Shown here: piece by piece, positions 1-9,426 of the stretch
Position numbering within the stretch: the first letter of the stretch is position 1
Layout: the number at the start of each line of letters is the position of its first letter
NCBI GenBank assembly: GCA_030692515.1
Contig: JAUXZS010000015.1
Location: 124,001 to 188,000, forward strand
Length of the DNA: 64,000 nt
Reading direction: 5' to 3'
DNA from: Bacteroidota bacterium
GTDB lineage: Bacteria; Bacteroidota; Bacteroidia; B-17B0; Aurantibacillaceae
Position numbers and translations under genes: made by a program
Notes under the pieces: model-generated
Seen by the model: only the letters and a program-made list of their open reading frames with translations
Database searches by the model: none
What the model was told of the DNA's origin: nothing

Positions 1-916
1 TATTCTCATGAACGATTAATCTACGTGTAGATGTACAACGTTGCCCGGCAGTTCCAACTGCTCCAAAAACCGCACCAACTAAAGTTGTGTTAAGATCTGC
101 ATTTTCAGTAATGATAATAGAATTATTACCACCTAATTCTAAAATGCTTTTCCCAAAACGTTCTGCTACTTTTGAGCCAACAATTCTTCCCATTCTGGTA
201 GAGCCAGTAGCAGAAATTAGAGGAACGTGTGTGTCTTCAGTTAATAATTCTCCAATAGTATAATCACCATTAACAACATTTGAAATTCCTTCTGGTAAAT
301 TATTTTCTTTAGCTACTTCATTCCAAATATTCTGACAAGCAATTGAACATAAAGGCACTTTTTCAGAAGGTTTCCAAACGCATACGTCGCCGCATACCCA
401 TGCCAATGTTGTGTTCCATGCCCAAACAGCAACCGGAAAATTAAACGCGCTAATAATTCCAACAATACCTAATGGATGCCATTGCTCCATCATTCTATGA
501 TTTGGACGCTCGCTGTGTAATTGTAATCCATATAATTGGCGAGATAATCCAACTGCGAAATCGCAAATATCAATCATCTCTTGTACTTCACCTAAGCCTT
601 CCTGAAATGATTTTCCCATTTCGTAAGAAACTAGTTTTCCTAATTCTGTTTTTTTAGCGCGTAGTTTATTTCCAAACTGACGAACATATTCTCCACGCTG
701 CGGTGCAGGGATTCCGCGCCAGTAATGAAATGCTTGATTTGCAGCAGTAATTACTTTTTGATAATCTGATTTAGTAGCTGTTTTTACTTTGCCAATTAAT
801 TTTCCATCAACAGGACTGTAAGACTCAATGGTTTGTCCAGATGAAAACCAATTTTTTCCTGTAGAACATCCTTCGTTAACTTCCTTTAATCCTAAAGCTT
901 TTAATGTGTTTTGCAT
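1..916 (-). CDS. Aldehyde dehydrogenase, ALDH7 (aminoadipate-semialdehyde dehydrogenase-like), 3' end cut by window
   Basis: The first 305 residues of an NAD(P)-dependent aldehyde dehydrogenase are visible; the C-terminus lies beyond base 1. The protein starts with ATG at 916 (MQNTLKALGL). It shows the Rossmann-region motif ISAFNFPVAVWAW, the catalytic ELGGNN segment and, near the edge, GQRCTSTRR, with the nucleophilic Cys at about residue 294. GTAGQRCT with TxRRL following is typical of ALDH7 enzymes (antiquitin, bacterial piperideine-6-carboxylate dehydrogenase), which oxidise alpha-aminoadipic semialdehyde in lysine catabolism. Family assignment is from sequence memory; the substrate is inferred. 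It is cytosolic, transcribed away from the secreted protein gene at 1131, and the 214 bases between them hold no other gene. Confidence 0.88.
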   Translation of the reverse strand, partial: MQNTLKALGLKEVNEGCSTGKNWFSSGQTIESYSPVDGKLIGKVKTATKSDYQKVITAANQAFHYWRGIPAPQRGEYVRQFGNKLRAKKTELGKLVSYEMGKSFQEGLGEVQEMIDICDFAVGLSRQLYGLQLHSERPNHRMMEQWHPLGIVGIISAFNFPVAVWAWNTTLAWVCGDVCVWKPSEKVPLCSIACQNIWNEVAKENNLPEGISNVVNGDYTIGELLTEDTHVPLISATGSTRMGRIVGSKVAERFGKSILELGGNNSIIITENADLNTTLVGAVFGAVGTAGQRCTSTRRLIVHEN

Positions 917-1130
917 AATTTAATTTTAGAAGGCATAAAGATAATTATTATTTGTTGAGCGAAGGCAATAGTTTTTTAATTATAGATACAATTGTAAATA
1001 AATTGTGAACAGATTCGTATTTCACATAACTCTCAGTTAATTTTTCACTAAATATGTTTACTAATGAATAATCTTAAAGGTGTTTATACTTAAACTAAGG
1101 GAGAGTTCTTTGTTAAAAAATATAACGAAG

Positions 1131-4100
1131 ATGAAAAAGAATTTATTTATTACGCTTATTGCGTTTTTTGTGATAAGATTGAGTGCTCAAAATCCGGGTT
1201 TAGCTATTAGCGAATTTTTTCCTAATCCAACTGGTACAGACTCTTGTCAAGAATTTGTTGAATTAATTGCTACCAAACCTATAAATTTTGGATTAACACC
1301 TTATACTGTTATTGTTAATAATAACGGTACAGCAAATACTCAAGGTTGGATTGCAGGTGGCGCACTTTCTTATGCATTTGCAATTACTGCTGGCACAGTT
1401 GCTGCGGGTAATGTTGTTTATGTTGGCGGTAGTTGTATGGCTCCAGCTGGCCAAAAACTAAGAATAATAAATGTTAAATATAATGGCGGCGATGGCGGAA
1501 TAGGAAATGCAAATGCCGCAGGAGTTTTTGGAAATGGAGGGGCTAACGCTGATGGCGTTGCAGTTTTTGATCTTCCTATTTCTGCAATTACAAACTCTTC
1601 CGTTCCAAAAGATGTATTGTTTTTTGGCACAGGCTTAGGCGCTGCAATTGTAAATGCTGGTCTCGATGGTTATCAATTACCCGTTAATGATCTTTATTCT
1701 GGCGGAAAATTAAGCGCAACAAGTTTTTTTACAGGAGATCCTGGTGCAGATGTGATTACATCAACCGGAATTTTTAATACAACTAATAATGTGTGGACAT
1801 TGCCTAGAACATTTTCAATTACACCGTTCGCTTCTCAAACAAACGCATCAAGCTCCGTCTCACTTACAACCAGTGCAGCGCCTGCTACAATTTCATTTTT
1901 AAGTAATGATACTTCTGTCGTTGAAACAAATTCTAGCGCTACAATTTATTTAAAGCAAACAGTATCGAGCACTTCTGTAAGTGTGGTAAGTGTTGTTGCT
2001 TCTGCATGGTCAAATGCAACTAGTACCGATTATACAATTGCTACAACGAGTGTCACTTTTGCAGCAAACTCACCTGTAAATACTACAGCTTCTGTTTCAA
2101 TTAATTTAGCAAATGATGCTACTCTTGAAAGTGCAGAGTATATAATTTTAAAACTAGTACCGCAAATGAATGCAACAATTGGTTCAACAAATCAATGCAC
2201 GTTTTATATTTTAGATGATGATAAAGTTGCGCCAGCCGCTGCAAATACAATTAGTTTAAATTTAATTGGTAGTTATCAAAATTTTGTTTCAGGCAGTAAT
2301 TCTGCCGAAATTGTTGTGCATGACCCAACTACTCAACGTTTATACATTGCAAATAGTATTGCTGCAAAATTAGATATTATCGATTTTATTAATCCGGCTA
2401 CTCCAACGCTTATTGCAAGCATAAACATTTCTTCGTATGGTAACATTAACTCTGTTGCAGTTAAAAACGGTACTGTTGCTTGTGCTATCGAAAATAGTTC
2501 GGTTGCAATTGGAGGAACAAATCCTCAAGATAGTGGTAAGGTTGTTTTCCTTGATAAAAACGGAGTTTTTCTTAAAAAGGTAAATGTTGGTATGATGCCC
2601 GATATGATAACATTTAATAACGCAGGAACCAAAGTGTTTACTGCTAATGAGGGAGAGCCAAATGATTCATATACTATAGATCCCGATGGATCGGTAAGTA
2701 TTATAGATATCTCGGGAGGTATTGCCGCTTTATCTCAAACAAATGTTGCCCATGTTACTTTTACGGTTTATAACGGGCAAGAGACTGCCCTTAAGGCTCA
2801 GGGAATAAGAATCTACGGCCTTGGCGCTTCTGCATCAAAAGATTTTGAACCAGAGTATGTTTCAATTGCAAAAGATGATTCTAAAGCCTGGGTTTGCTTA
2901 CAAGAAAATAATGCTATCGTAGAAATAAATTTAACGAATAATTCAATTAATTATATTAAATCTTTAGGCTCAAAAAATTATAATAATTTAAATAATGGAT
3001 TTGATGCCTCAAACCTAACTAAGGGAATAAATATTGCTAATTTTCCAGTAAGGGGATTGTATTTACCAGATGCTATTGCAAGTTATACCGTTAGCGGAAT
3101 AAATTATTTAGTTACTGCTAACGAAGGAGATTCCAGATCGTATACAGGTTTTTCTGAGGAGAAAAGAATTAGCGCTTTATTACTTGATCCAACAAAATTT
3201 CCTAATGCATCTGATTTGCAAAATAATTATGTGTTGGGTCGTTTAAATGCAACCGATAAATTAGGCGATACAGATAATGATGGTGATATCGATTCTATAT
3301 ATGTTTATGGAGGACGTTCGTTTTCAATTTGGAATGCAAATACTGGGAATTTAGTTTATGATAGTGGTGATCAAATGGAATTAATTACTTCAACAAATTC
3401 TTTTTCAGTTATGTTTAATGCAAGTAATACAAGTATTGTAAAAAAGGACAGAAGCGATGATAAGGGGCCAGAACCTGAAGGTATTGCTATTGGAGCTATT
3501 GGAACAAATACATTTGCTTTTATTGCTGTTGAACGTATAGGCGGCATAATGGTATATGATATTACAAATCCTGCCGCACCAGTTTATGTTACTTATGTAA
3601 ATAATAGGTCTTTTCCAGGCAATTCGCCAGATAGAGGCGCAGAAGGAATTATTTTTATTCCTCAATCTCAGAGTCCTAACGGACAGCACCTTGTTATAGC
3701 TGCCAACGAAACAAGCAGTTCTCTTTCAATTTATGGAATTCCTGGTTGCTCTACACCAGTTGTTAGTTCATTAAGTGTTTCTGGAAATACTAATGGATTA
3801 TGTTCATCTAACGGTCCAATTATAAGTGTGCCGTTCACCTCTGGATTAAATTATCAATGGAGTAACAATGGATTGCCAATTGTTGGGGCTACATCAAATA
3901 CAGTAATGGCAAATGCGACCGGAAATTATTCTGTTGCAATTACTGGCGGAACAAATTGTTCGGTTAGTTCATTATCTCAAAGCATAAGTGTAAATCCTTC
4001 ACCATCAATTACTGTTGCTACATCTGGAAGTGTTATTTGTGTTGGTCAAACTGCAACTTTAACTGCGAGCGGCGCTTCAACTTATAGCTGGACAAACGGG

Positions 4101-4478
4101 CCTAATGCAGCCACATACACTGTTAATCCAATAACAAACACTACATATACGATTGCTGCTTCAGGTGCAAACTCTTGTACAAACACTACCACTTTTGTTC
4201 AAAATGTTTCTTTGTGTACTCAACTTAATGAAGAACTTCAGTTATCTGAATTTGATCTTTATCCAAATCCAACTAGTGGAGAGGTGAATTTAAAATTTGT
4301 TGATGACAGCAAAAAAACGATTGAAATTTGGGATTTATTAGGTAAGAAAATTTATTCAAATACAACTTTCGAGAATAAAATTTTAAAAATAGATGTAACT
4401 TCATTAAATAAGGGGATTTACATGGTAGTAATTAAAGGAGATAATTTTACAGCAACAAAGAAATTAATTTTAGAATAA
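1131..4478 (+). CDS. Secreted choice-of-anchor I protein with Calx-beta domain and T9SS type A signal
   Basis: This 1115-residue exported protein begins with a signal peptide (MKKNLFITLIAFFVIRLSAQ). A GTG codon at 1080 lies in the same frame, but the ATG at 1131 puts the signal peptide at the N-terminus and is preferred. The mature N-terminus (ISEFFPNPTG) resembles a lamin-tail-like domain. A Calx-beta domain ending in a YILDDD motif follows at about 255-370. A choice-of-anchor I beta-propeller then covers about 375-865, with the ANEGEPNDSYTIDPDGSVSI signature and a second ANEGDSR motif. Two Ig/PKD-like segments precede the sorting domain, which starts at DLYPNPTSGEV and ends KKLILE. The protein should cross the outer membrane by type IX secretion and stay on the cell surface or be released. 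Substrate or ligand is unknown. It looks monocistronic, with a terminator 30 bases after the stop. Confidence 0.85.
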   Translation: MKKNLFITLIAFFVIRLSAQNPGLAISEFFPNPTGTDSCQEFVELIATKPINFGLTPYTVIVNNNGTANTQGWIAGGALSYAFAITAGTVAAGNVVYVGGSCMAPAGQKLRIINVKYNGGDGGIGNANAAGVFGNGGANADGVAVFDLPISAITNSSVPKDVLFFGTGLGAAIVNAGLDGYQLPVNDLYSGGKLSATSFFTGDPGADVITSTGIFNTTNNVWTLPRTFSITPFASQTNASSSVSLTTSAAPATISFLSNDTSVVETNSSATIYLKQTVSSTSVSVVSVVASAWSNATSTDYTIATTSVTFAANSPVNTTASVSINLANDATLESAEYIILKLVPQMNATIGSTNQCTFYILDDDKVAPAAANTISLNLIGSYQNFVSGSNSAEIVVHDPTTQRLYIANSIAAKLDIIDFINPATPTLIASINISSYGNINSVAVKNGTVACAIENSSVAIGGTNPQDSGKVVFLDKNGVFLKKVNVGMMPDMITFNNAGTKVFTANEGEPNDSYTIDPDGSVSIIDISGGIAALSQTNVAHVTFTVYNGQETALKAQGIRIYGLGASASKDFEPEYVSIAKDDSKAWVCLQENNAIVEINLTNNSINYIKSLGSKNYNNLNNGFDASNLTKGINIANFPVRGLYLPDAIASYTVSGINYLVTANEGDSRSYTGFSEEKRISALLLDPTKFPNASDLQNNYVLGRLNATDKLGDTDNDGDIDSIYVYGGRSFSIWNANTGNLVYDSGDQMELITSTNSFSVMFNASNTSIVKKDRSDDKGPEPEGIAIGAIGTNTFAFIAVERIGGIMVYDITNPAAPVYVTYVNNRSFPGNSPDRGAEGIIFIPQSQSPNGQHLVIAANETSSSLSIYGIPGCSTPVVSSLSVSGNTNGLCSSNGPIISVPFTSGLNYQWSNNGLPIVGATSNTVMANATGNYSVAITGGTNCSVSSLSQSISVNPSPSITVATSGSVICVGQTATLTASGASTYSWTNGPNAATYTVNPITNTTYTIAASGANSCTNTTTFVQNVSLCTQLNEELQLSEFDLYPNPTSGEVNLKFVDDSKKTIEIWDLLGKKIYSNTTFENKILKIDVTSLNKGIYMVVIKGDNFTATKKLILE

Positions 4479-4508
4479 TATTCTAACACTAACAATACAT
4501 TTATTTAA

Positions 4509-4540
4509 CCTGCTCTATATAAATAGAGCAGGTTTTTAAT
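4509..4540 (+). terminator. Rho-independent terminator
   Basis: An 11-bp perfect stem (4509-4519 with 4524-4534) closes a four-base loop and runs into a T-rich tail. It sits directly after the secreted protein gene that stops at 4478. Confidence 0.85.
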
Positions 4541-4604
4541 TTTTTAATAATCTATACGCAATACTCAAGTAATGTAGGATAATCAAATTTGTAAAACTCT
4601 TTTA

Positions 4605-5435
4605 ATGAAGACATTTTACAAAACCATTGTTCTATCAGATATTCATTTAGGTATCAAAGCCAGTAAAGCTAAAGAAGTAGTCCATTTTTTAAAACACCAC
4701 AACTGCGAAACGCTTATCTTAAATGGTGACATTGTTGATGGCTGGCAGCTTCGTAAGTCTGGTAAATGGACAAAACAACATAGCAATTTTTTCAAACACA
4801 TTATTAGTTTAACAGGTAGAAAAAAATGTAAAATAATATATATCCGTGGTAATCACGATGATTTTTTAGAGCAGATGATGCCACTTAAAATCGGAAATTT
4901 TTCTATCAGAAAATATTATATCCATTATGGAGTTGAAAAAAAATATTTTGTTACACATGGCGATTTGTTTGACAACATCACTACTAAATTAAAGTGGATT
5001 GCAAAATTAGGAGATGTTGGTTATACGTTTCTGTTATGGCTAAACCGCCATTATAACACTTACAGAGAAAAGAAAGGTTTGCCTTATTATTCACTATCAC
5101 AAGTTGTAAAAGCAAAAGTAAAATCAGCAGTTTCGTTTATTTCAGATTTTGAAAACGAATTAGCCAAAGTTGCTAAGGCGCGAAATTGTCATGGTATTAT
5201 TTGTGGACACATTCATCAGCCTGCCATAAAAATGATTGATGGCGTTGAATATTTAAATTCTGGCGACTGGGTTGAAAGTTTAACTGCCTTAGTTGAAGAT
5301 ACTGAAGGTAATTGGAGAATAATTTATTATAAAGATTGGTTAGACCAACTTACGCCAAAAGCAAAAAAAAGCAATGCGCAAGATGCAATTAATGAAATTT
5401 TACCTTATGGTGTAACAATCAATTACAATGGATAA
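4605..5435 (+). CDS. LpxH-like metallophosphoesterase (UDP-2,3-diacylglucosamine diphosphatase family)
   Basis: This 276-residue calcineurin-like phosphoesterase has the full set of metal motifs: SDIHLG near residue 12, NGDIVDGW near 41, RGNHDD near 85, VTHGDLFD near 120 and CGHIHQ near 203. In the family these residues bind two metal ions. The closest family I recognise is the UDP-2,3-diacylglucosamine diphosphatase-like group, which includes LpxH, the lipid A enzyme, but also several paralogues of uncertain substrate. No signal peptide is visible, so it is probably a peripheral cytosolic enzyme at the inner membrane. The 3' end overlaps the glycosyltransferase gene by 8 bases, and a lipid kinase follows, so the three probably act on one glycolipid. 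The exact substrate is inferred. Confidence 0.8.
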   Translation: MKTFYKTIVLSDIHLGIKASKAKEVVHFLKHHNCETLILNGDIVDGWQLRKSGKWTKQHSNFFKHIISLTGRKKCKIIYIRGNHDDFLEQMMPLKIGNFSIRKYYIHYGVEKKYFVTHGDLFDNITTKLKWIAKLGDVGYTFLLWLNRHYNTYREKKGLPYYSLSQVVKAKVKSAVSFISDFENELAKVAKARNCHGIICGHIHQPAIKMIDGVEYLNSGDWVESLTALVEDTEGNWRIIYYKDWLDQLTPKAKKSNAQDAINEILPYGVTINYNG

Positions 5436-6528
5436 TTCAGTAAAAAAGAAATACATTTTAGCTGTTCAGGGTGAAGGGCGCGGTCATATGACTCAGGCAA
5501 TGACGGTATATGATATGCTTGTAGAGCAAGGGCATACTGTTTGCGCTGTATTATTAGGCTCTAGCGGTTCAAGAGATATTCCTGATTTTTTCTTTAAAAA
5601 AGTGAATGCTCCAATTATTCAGGTTCAAAGTCCGAATTTTGTAACTGATAAAAAAAATAAAAGCATAAATATTACTAAATCGGTAATTCATAATTTTAGA
5701 AAAATAAAAACATTTAAAAAAAGTTTACAAACAATTGATGCTTTAATGAAAGAGCATGAGCCTGATGTAGTCATTAATTTTTTTGATCTTTTAATTGGTT
5801 TGTATTATCGATTTTATAAACCAAAAGCAAAAATGATTTGCGTTGCGCATCAATACATTTATTTTCATCCAGATTTTGAATTTCCTGCCGGACGATGGCT
5901 TGATAAGGCATCTATAAAATATTTCACAAAACTAACAGCAACTGGTTCTTCAAAAAATTTAGCTTTATCTTTTTATAAAATTCATACAAATAACGAAGAG
6001 GTTATTGTAGTCCCACCTTTATTAAGGAAAGAAATATTTGAGTTAGAAACTAAGCACAATGATTTTTATTTAGTGTATTTAGTAAACAATGGTTATTTCG
6101 AAGAATTGTTAGAGTGGCACAAAGCAAATTTGGAAATAGAAATACATTGTTTCACAGATCAACCCGAAAAAATTTATTCCAGTTATACTTTTGATAAAGA
6201 AAAATTATTTGTTCATGCAATAAATGACACTTTGTTTTTAGAAATGATGAGCAAGGCTAAAGGGTTGGCTAGTAGTGCAGGTTTTGAAAGTGTTTGCGAA
6301 GCCATGTATTTGGGTAAGCCAGTATTAATGGTGCCAATTCATGGGCACTACGAACAATTTTGCAATTCGAGAGATGCTTATAAAGCCGGCGCAGGAATTT
6401 TTTCAGATAAATTTGATTTGACTAAACTTGCCAATTTTTCTTCTACATTTGATAGTTCAAATATTTGGTTTAAAAATTGGATAGCAAATGCAAAACTTAG
6501 AATCTACAACGAAATTATCAGCCTCTAA
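5428..6528 (+). CDS. Glycosyltransferase, GT-B fold, MurG/UGT-like
   Basis: This 366-residue protein opens with a glycosyltransferase-like N-terminal motif (VQGEGRGHMTQA; the GxGHxxxA pattern is seen in GT-B enzymes such as MurG) and has a C-terminal donor-binding segment with ASSAGFESVCEAMYLGKPVLMVPIHGHYEQ spread over residues 270-310. That segment resembles the nucleotide-sugar site of UDP-glycosyltransferases. No signal peptide or clear transmembrane helix is seen. It starts inside the last codons of the LpxH-like gene (8-base overlap) and ends two bases before the lipid kinase gene, so translation of all three is probably coupled. I infer transfer of a sugar to a lipid acceptor; donor and acceptor cannot be read from the sequence. 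Confidence 0.78.
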   Translation: MDNSVKKKYILAVQGEGRGHMTQAMTVYDMLVEQGHTVCAVLLGSSGSRDIPDFFFKKVNAPIIQVQSPNFVTDKKNKSINITKSVIHNFRKIKTFKKSLQTIDALMKEHEPDVVINFFDLLIGLYYRFYKPKAKMICVAHQYIYFHPDFEFPAGRWLDKASIKYFTKLTATGSSKNLALSFYKIHTNNEEVIVVPPLLRKEIFELETKHNDFYLVYLVNNGYFEELLEWHKANLEIEIHCFTDQPEKIYSSYTFDKEKLFVHAINDTLFLEMMSKAKGLASSAGFESVCEAMYLGKPVLMVPIHGHYEQFCNSRDAYKAGAGIFSDKFDLTKLANFSSTFDSSNIWFKNWIANAKLRIYNEIISL

Positions 6529-6529
6529 A

Positions 6530-7420
6530 ATGCCGAGAAAATTATTATTCATAGTTAATCCAAATGCTGGAAAAAAAATATCTGGCCAATTAATTGATAC
6601 GATTAAAAAAGAATTTCCTCCAAACATATATTATCAAATTGTTATTTGGAAAGATAAAGACCATTTTAAAGAGGTGTTGGATATTTTACACTCACAAGAT
6701 TATACAGATGCTATTGCTGTGGGTGGCGACGGAACCGTTAATGCTGTTGCAAAAAGCATAATAGGTACTTCTATTGCTTTGGGAATTGTACCCGCAGGAT
6801 CTGGGAATGGATTAGCGCGGACATTGGGAATTTCAATGGAGGTAGAAGAGGCAATAAAACAAATTGCCCAAGGTAATAAAACAATAATTGATCACGGTGT
6901 TGTAAATGGCATTCCGTTTTTTTGCACAAGTGGAATTGGATTTGATGCGCACATAGGAAACTTATTTGCAACATCTGCTAAACGTGGTTTACAGAGTTAT
7001 GTAAAAATAACTATTGCAGAGCTTTTTAAATATAGAGCAAAGCAATACACTTTAAAATTTAACGATCAAATTATTCAGCGCAAAGCATTTTTAATAACAA
7101 TTGCTAATGCAGGGCAATATGGGAATGATTTTTATATCGCGCCTCAGGCAAGCATGCAAGACGGATTATTTCACGTGGTTGTTTTAAAACCTTTTAATGT
7201 TTTGCATCTTCCTGGTTTATTAATAAAAATGTTAAATAAAAAGGCACATCTTAGCAGTAGAATTGAAACGTATACAACTAATAAAATTACAATTATTAGA
7301 GAAGGTAAAGACACTATTCATTTTGATGGAGAGCCAGCTATTGAAGAGAAAGAAGTGGTTTTTGAGAATAAACCAAATTCTCTCAATGTTATTATCGGAG
7401 ATAAGTTTAAAGTTGCTTAA
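6530..7420 (+). CDS. YegS/diacylglycerol kinase-like lipid kinase
   Basis: This 296-residue kinase has the DAGK catalytic domain signatures: VNPNAGKK near the start, GGDGTVNAVAK near residue 68 (the nucleotide-binding GGDGT motif) and PAGSGNGLAR near 90. The C-terminal beta-sandwich ends with the typical DGEP motif. Such enzymes phosphorylate diacylglycerol, sphingoid bases or related lipids at the inner membrane. An in-frame ATG at 6488 would overlap the glycosyltransferase by 41 bases; the ATG at 6530 places MPRKLLFIVNPNAG at the N-terminus as in the family, so I chose it. It ends convergently with mqnA, overlapping it by 14 bases. Context suggests a glycolipid or phospholipid role; the lipid is unknown. 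Confidence 0.85.
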   Translation: MPRKLLFIVNPNAGKKISGQLIDTIKKEFPPNIYYQIVIWKDKDHFKEVLDILHSQDYTDAIAVGGDGTVNAVAKSIIGTSIALGIVPAGSGNGLARTLGISMEVEEAIKQIAQGNKTIIDHGVVNGIPFFCTSGIGFDAHIGNLFATSAKRGLQSYVKITIAELFKYRAKQYTLKFNDQIIQRKAFLITIANAGQYGNDFYIAPQASMQDGLFHVVVLKPFNVLHLPGLLIKMLNKKAHLSSRIETYTTNKITIIREGKDTIHFDGEPAIEEKEVVFENKPNSLNVIIGDKFKVA

Positions 7421-8153
7421 TATAATTTAAAAATAAATTTAGCGCTTTTGTTTTATCGGAGTTTAAATTATAATCAATACGTTTAGTTAAATATTCTATT
7501 GTTTTTTCTTTTGATAGAGTGGTATCATTATAATCTTCATCTATCGCTTTATTAATATTTTCTATTCCAAATTTTAAAACAGAATTAAATTCTTCTATAA
7601 ATTCTCGAGATAGTTTTTCGGTACTTACCCAAGCTGCAAAAACAAATGGCAAACCGGTAAATTTTTTCCATTCTTCGGCCAAATCATATTCGTATTTATA
7701 TTTTCCGTTTAACGAAAATGTTCTATCACCAATTATCACAGCGGCATTAGAATCTTTAATTTCACTTTCAAATCCCGGTTTAGCATCTAAATAGGCTACT
7801 TGTAATTTCCAGAAGAATTTTAAAAGCACCTTTGTTAAAGTAATTGATGATTTGGATTGATAGTCGAGCGTTATTGTTTTTATTTCATTAAGCGGCACTT
7901 GGCTGTATAATTTAACGCTATCTACTTTACCATTGGCACCAATACAAAAATCTGTTTCAATAAAATAAGTGTCTAATTCAGGCAACAGGGCTACTGGTAC
8001 TAAGGCTAGGTCAACCTGTTTAAATTTTAATTTTTGAGCGCAAATACTTGGAATATCTTCCTGTAAATCTATCGCTTGTATAATGCTACTGCGCTTTAGA
8101 GCCCACTTAAAGGGTAAAGTATTGGTGTAGTTTACAATAGAAATTTTTATCAT
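7407..8153 (-). CDS. mqnA: Chorismate dehydratase MqnA (futalosine menaquinone pathway)
   Basis: This 248-residue protein belongs to the MqnA/MqnD family, which has a periplasmic-binding-protein-like fold. The N-terminal VNYTNTLPF motif and the segment VDLALVPVALLPEL fit MqnA, which converts chorismate to 3-enolpyruvyl-benzoate, the first step of the futalosine route to menaquinone. MqnD is the main alternative; the VNYxNTLPF start favours MqnA. It is cytosolic. It is transcribed divergently from purM with 70 bases between the starts, and its 3' end overlaps the lipid kinase gene on the other strand. It implies that this organism uses menaquinone made by the futalosine pathway rather than the classical Men pathway, though other pathway genes are not in the window. 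Confidence 0.82.
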   Translation of the reverse strand: MIKISIVNYTNTLPFKWALKRSSIIQAIDLQEDIPSICAQKLKFKQVDLALVPVALLPELDTYFIETDFCIGANGKVDSVKLYSQVPLNEIKTITLDYQSKSSITLTKVLLKFFWKLQVAYLDAKPGFESEIKDSNAAVIIGDRTFSLNGKYKYEYDLAEEWKKFTGLPFVFAAWVSTEKLSREFIEEFNSVLKFGIENINKAIDEDYNDTTLSKEKTIEYLTKRIDYNLNSDKTKALNLFLNYIKQL

Positions 8154-8205
8154 GCTGGCTTTAAAAACTGTGTAAAAATAAACATTATATATAAATTCAA
8201 TTTTT

Positions 8206-8213
8206 TATCTTTG
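8206..8213 (+). promoter_or_regulatory. -7 box of the purM promoter
   Basis: TATCTTTG matches the Bacteroidota -7 consensus TAnnTTTG exactly. It ends 10 bases before the purM ATG, so transcription would begin within a few bases of the start codon and the mRNA would have almost no leader. No good -33 TTG was found at the usual spacing. Confidence 0.55.
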
Positions 8214-8223
8214 AAAACGAATT

Positions 8224-9426
8224 ATGAGCGATAATAAATACCAATTAAGAGGGGTTTCAGCGGGCAAAGAAGATGTTCATGCTGCCATTGCAAATATAGA
8301 TAAGGGATTATTTCCAAAAGCTTTTTGTAAAATTGTTCCTGATACTTTGGGAGGAAGCGATGAACATTGTTTGATTATGCATGCTGATGGAGCGGGCACA
8401 AAATCCGCCTTAGCTTACATGTATTGGAAGGAAACCGGAGATTTAAGCGTTTGGAAAGGTATTGCGCAAGATGCAGTAATTATGAATGTGGATGATCTTA
8501 TTTGTGTTGGCGCAACTGATAATATTCTATTGTCATCAACCATTGGAAGAAATAAAAATTTAATTCCGGGCGAAGTTATTTCTGCATTGATAAATGGTAC
8601 TGAAGAAGTTTTAAAAAATTTACGTGATAATGGAATTAATATTTCATCTACTGGCGGAGAAACGGCTGATGTAGGCGACATTGTGCGTACTTTAATAGTT
8701 GACAGCACAGTTATTTGTAGAATGGAACGTAAGAACGTTATTTCTAACGATACAATTAAAGCAGGAAATGTAATTGTTGGTTTGTGCAGTTATGGAAAAG
8801 CTACTTATGAAACTGAATATAATGGCGGGATGGGTAGTAACGGATTAACGAGTGCAAGGCATGATGTTTTTAATAAAGAATTAGGAAAAAAATTTCCTGA
8901 AAGTTTTGATGCAGCATTGCCCGAAAGCGTAGTTTATACAGGAGGATTAAATTTAAAAGATAAAATATCTGTTTCGTATGTAGATGATAAATCTAAAAAC
9001 ATTACTGAGCAGATTGATGCTGGAAAGCTAGTCTTGTCGCCAACTAGAACATACGCGCCCATTATAAAAAAAATAATTTCGGAGCTTGGTAAAAACATCA
9101 ATGGTATTGTTCATTGCAGTGGTGGCGCTCAAACAAAAGTATTGCATTTTTTAAATGATGGCTTGCATGTAATTAAAGATAATTTATTTGATGTGCCGCC
9201 TTTATTTAAAACCATTCAAGAACAAAGCAAAACAGATTATAAAGAAATGTATAAGGTGTTTAACATGGGGCATAGAATGGAAATTTATGCTGATGAGCAA
9301 TTTGCCGAAAAATTAATTGCAATAAGCAAAAGCTTTAATGTTGATGCTAAAATTATTGGAAGAGTAGAGGAAGGTAAAGGCAAAAAGGTAACTATTAGCT
9401 CCGAGTTTGGAACGTTTGAATATTAA
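8224..9426 (+). CDS. purM: Phosphoribosylformylglycinamidine cyclo-ligase (AIR synthase)
   Basis: This 400-residue enzyme closes the imidazole ring of FGAM with ATP to give AIR in purine synthesis. The AIRS fold is shown by HADGAGTKS near residue 57, the AQDAVIMNVDDL segment near 87, STGGETADVGD near 140, and IVHCSGGAQTK near 300. It is longer than the E. coli enzyme (about 345 residues), as is usual in the Bacteroidota branch. It is cytosolic. It stands alone, with mqnA divergent upstream and the propeller protein gene converging and overlapping its last four bases. Confidence 0.9.
   Translation: MSDNKYQLRGVSAGKEDVHAAIANIDKGLFPKAFCKIVPDTLGGSDEHCLIMHADGAGTKSALAYMYWKETGDLSVWKGIAQDAVIMNVDDLICVGATDNILLSSTIGRNKNLIPGEVISALINGTEEVLKNLRDNGINISSTGGETADVGDIVRTLIVDSTVICRMERKNVISNDTIKAGNVIVGLCSYGKATYETEYNGGMGSNGLTSARHDVFNKELGKKFPESFDAALPESVVYTGGLNLKDKISVSYVDDKSKNITEQIDAGKLVLSPTRTYAPIIKKIISELGKNINGIVHCSGGAQTKVLHFLNDGLHVIKDNLFDVPPLFKTIQEQSKTDYKEMYKVFNMGHRMEIYADEQFAEKLIAISKSFNVDAKIIGRVEEGKGKKVTISSEFGTFEY

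Noticed and set aside
472-657. Open frame of 61 codons on the plus strand inside the aldehyde dehydrogenase gene
   Set aside because: It lies antisense to a clearly conserved gene and its product has no recognisable features.
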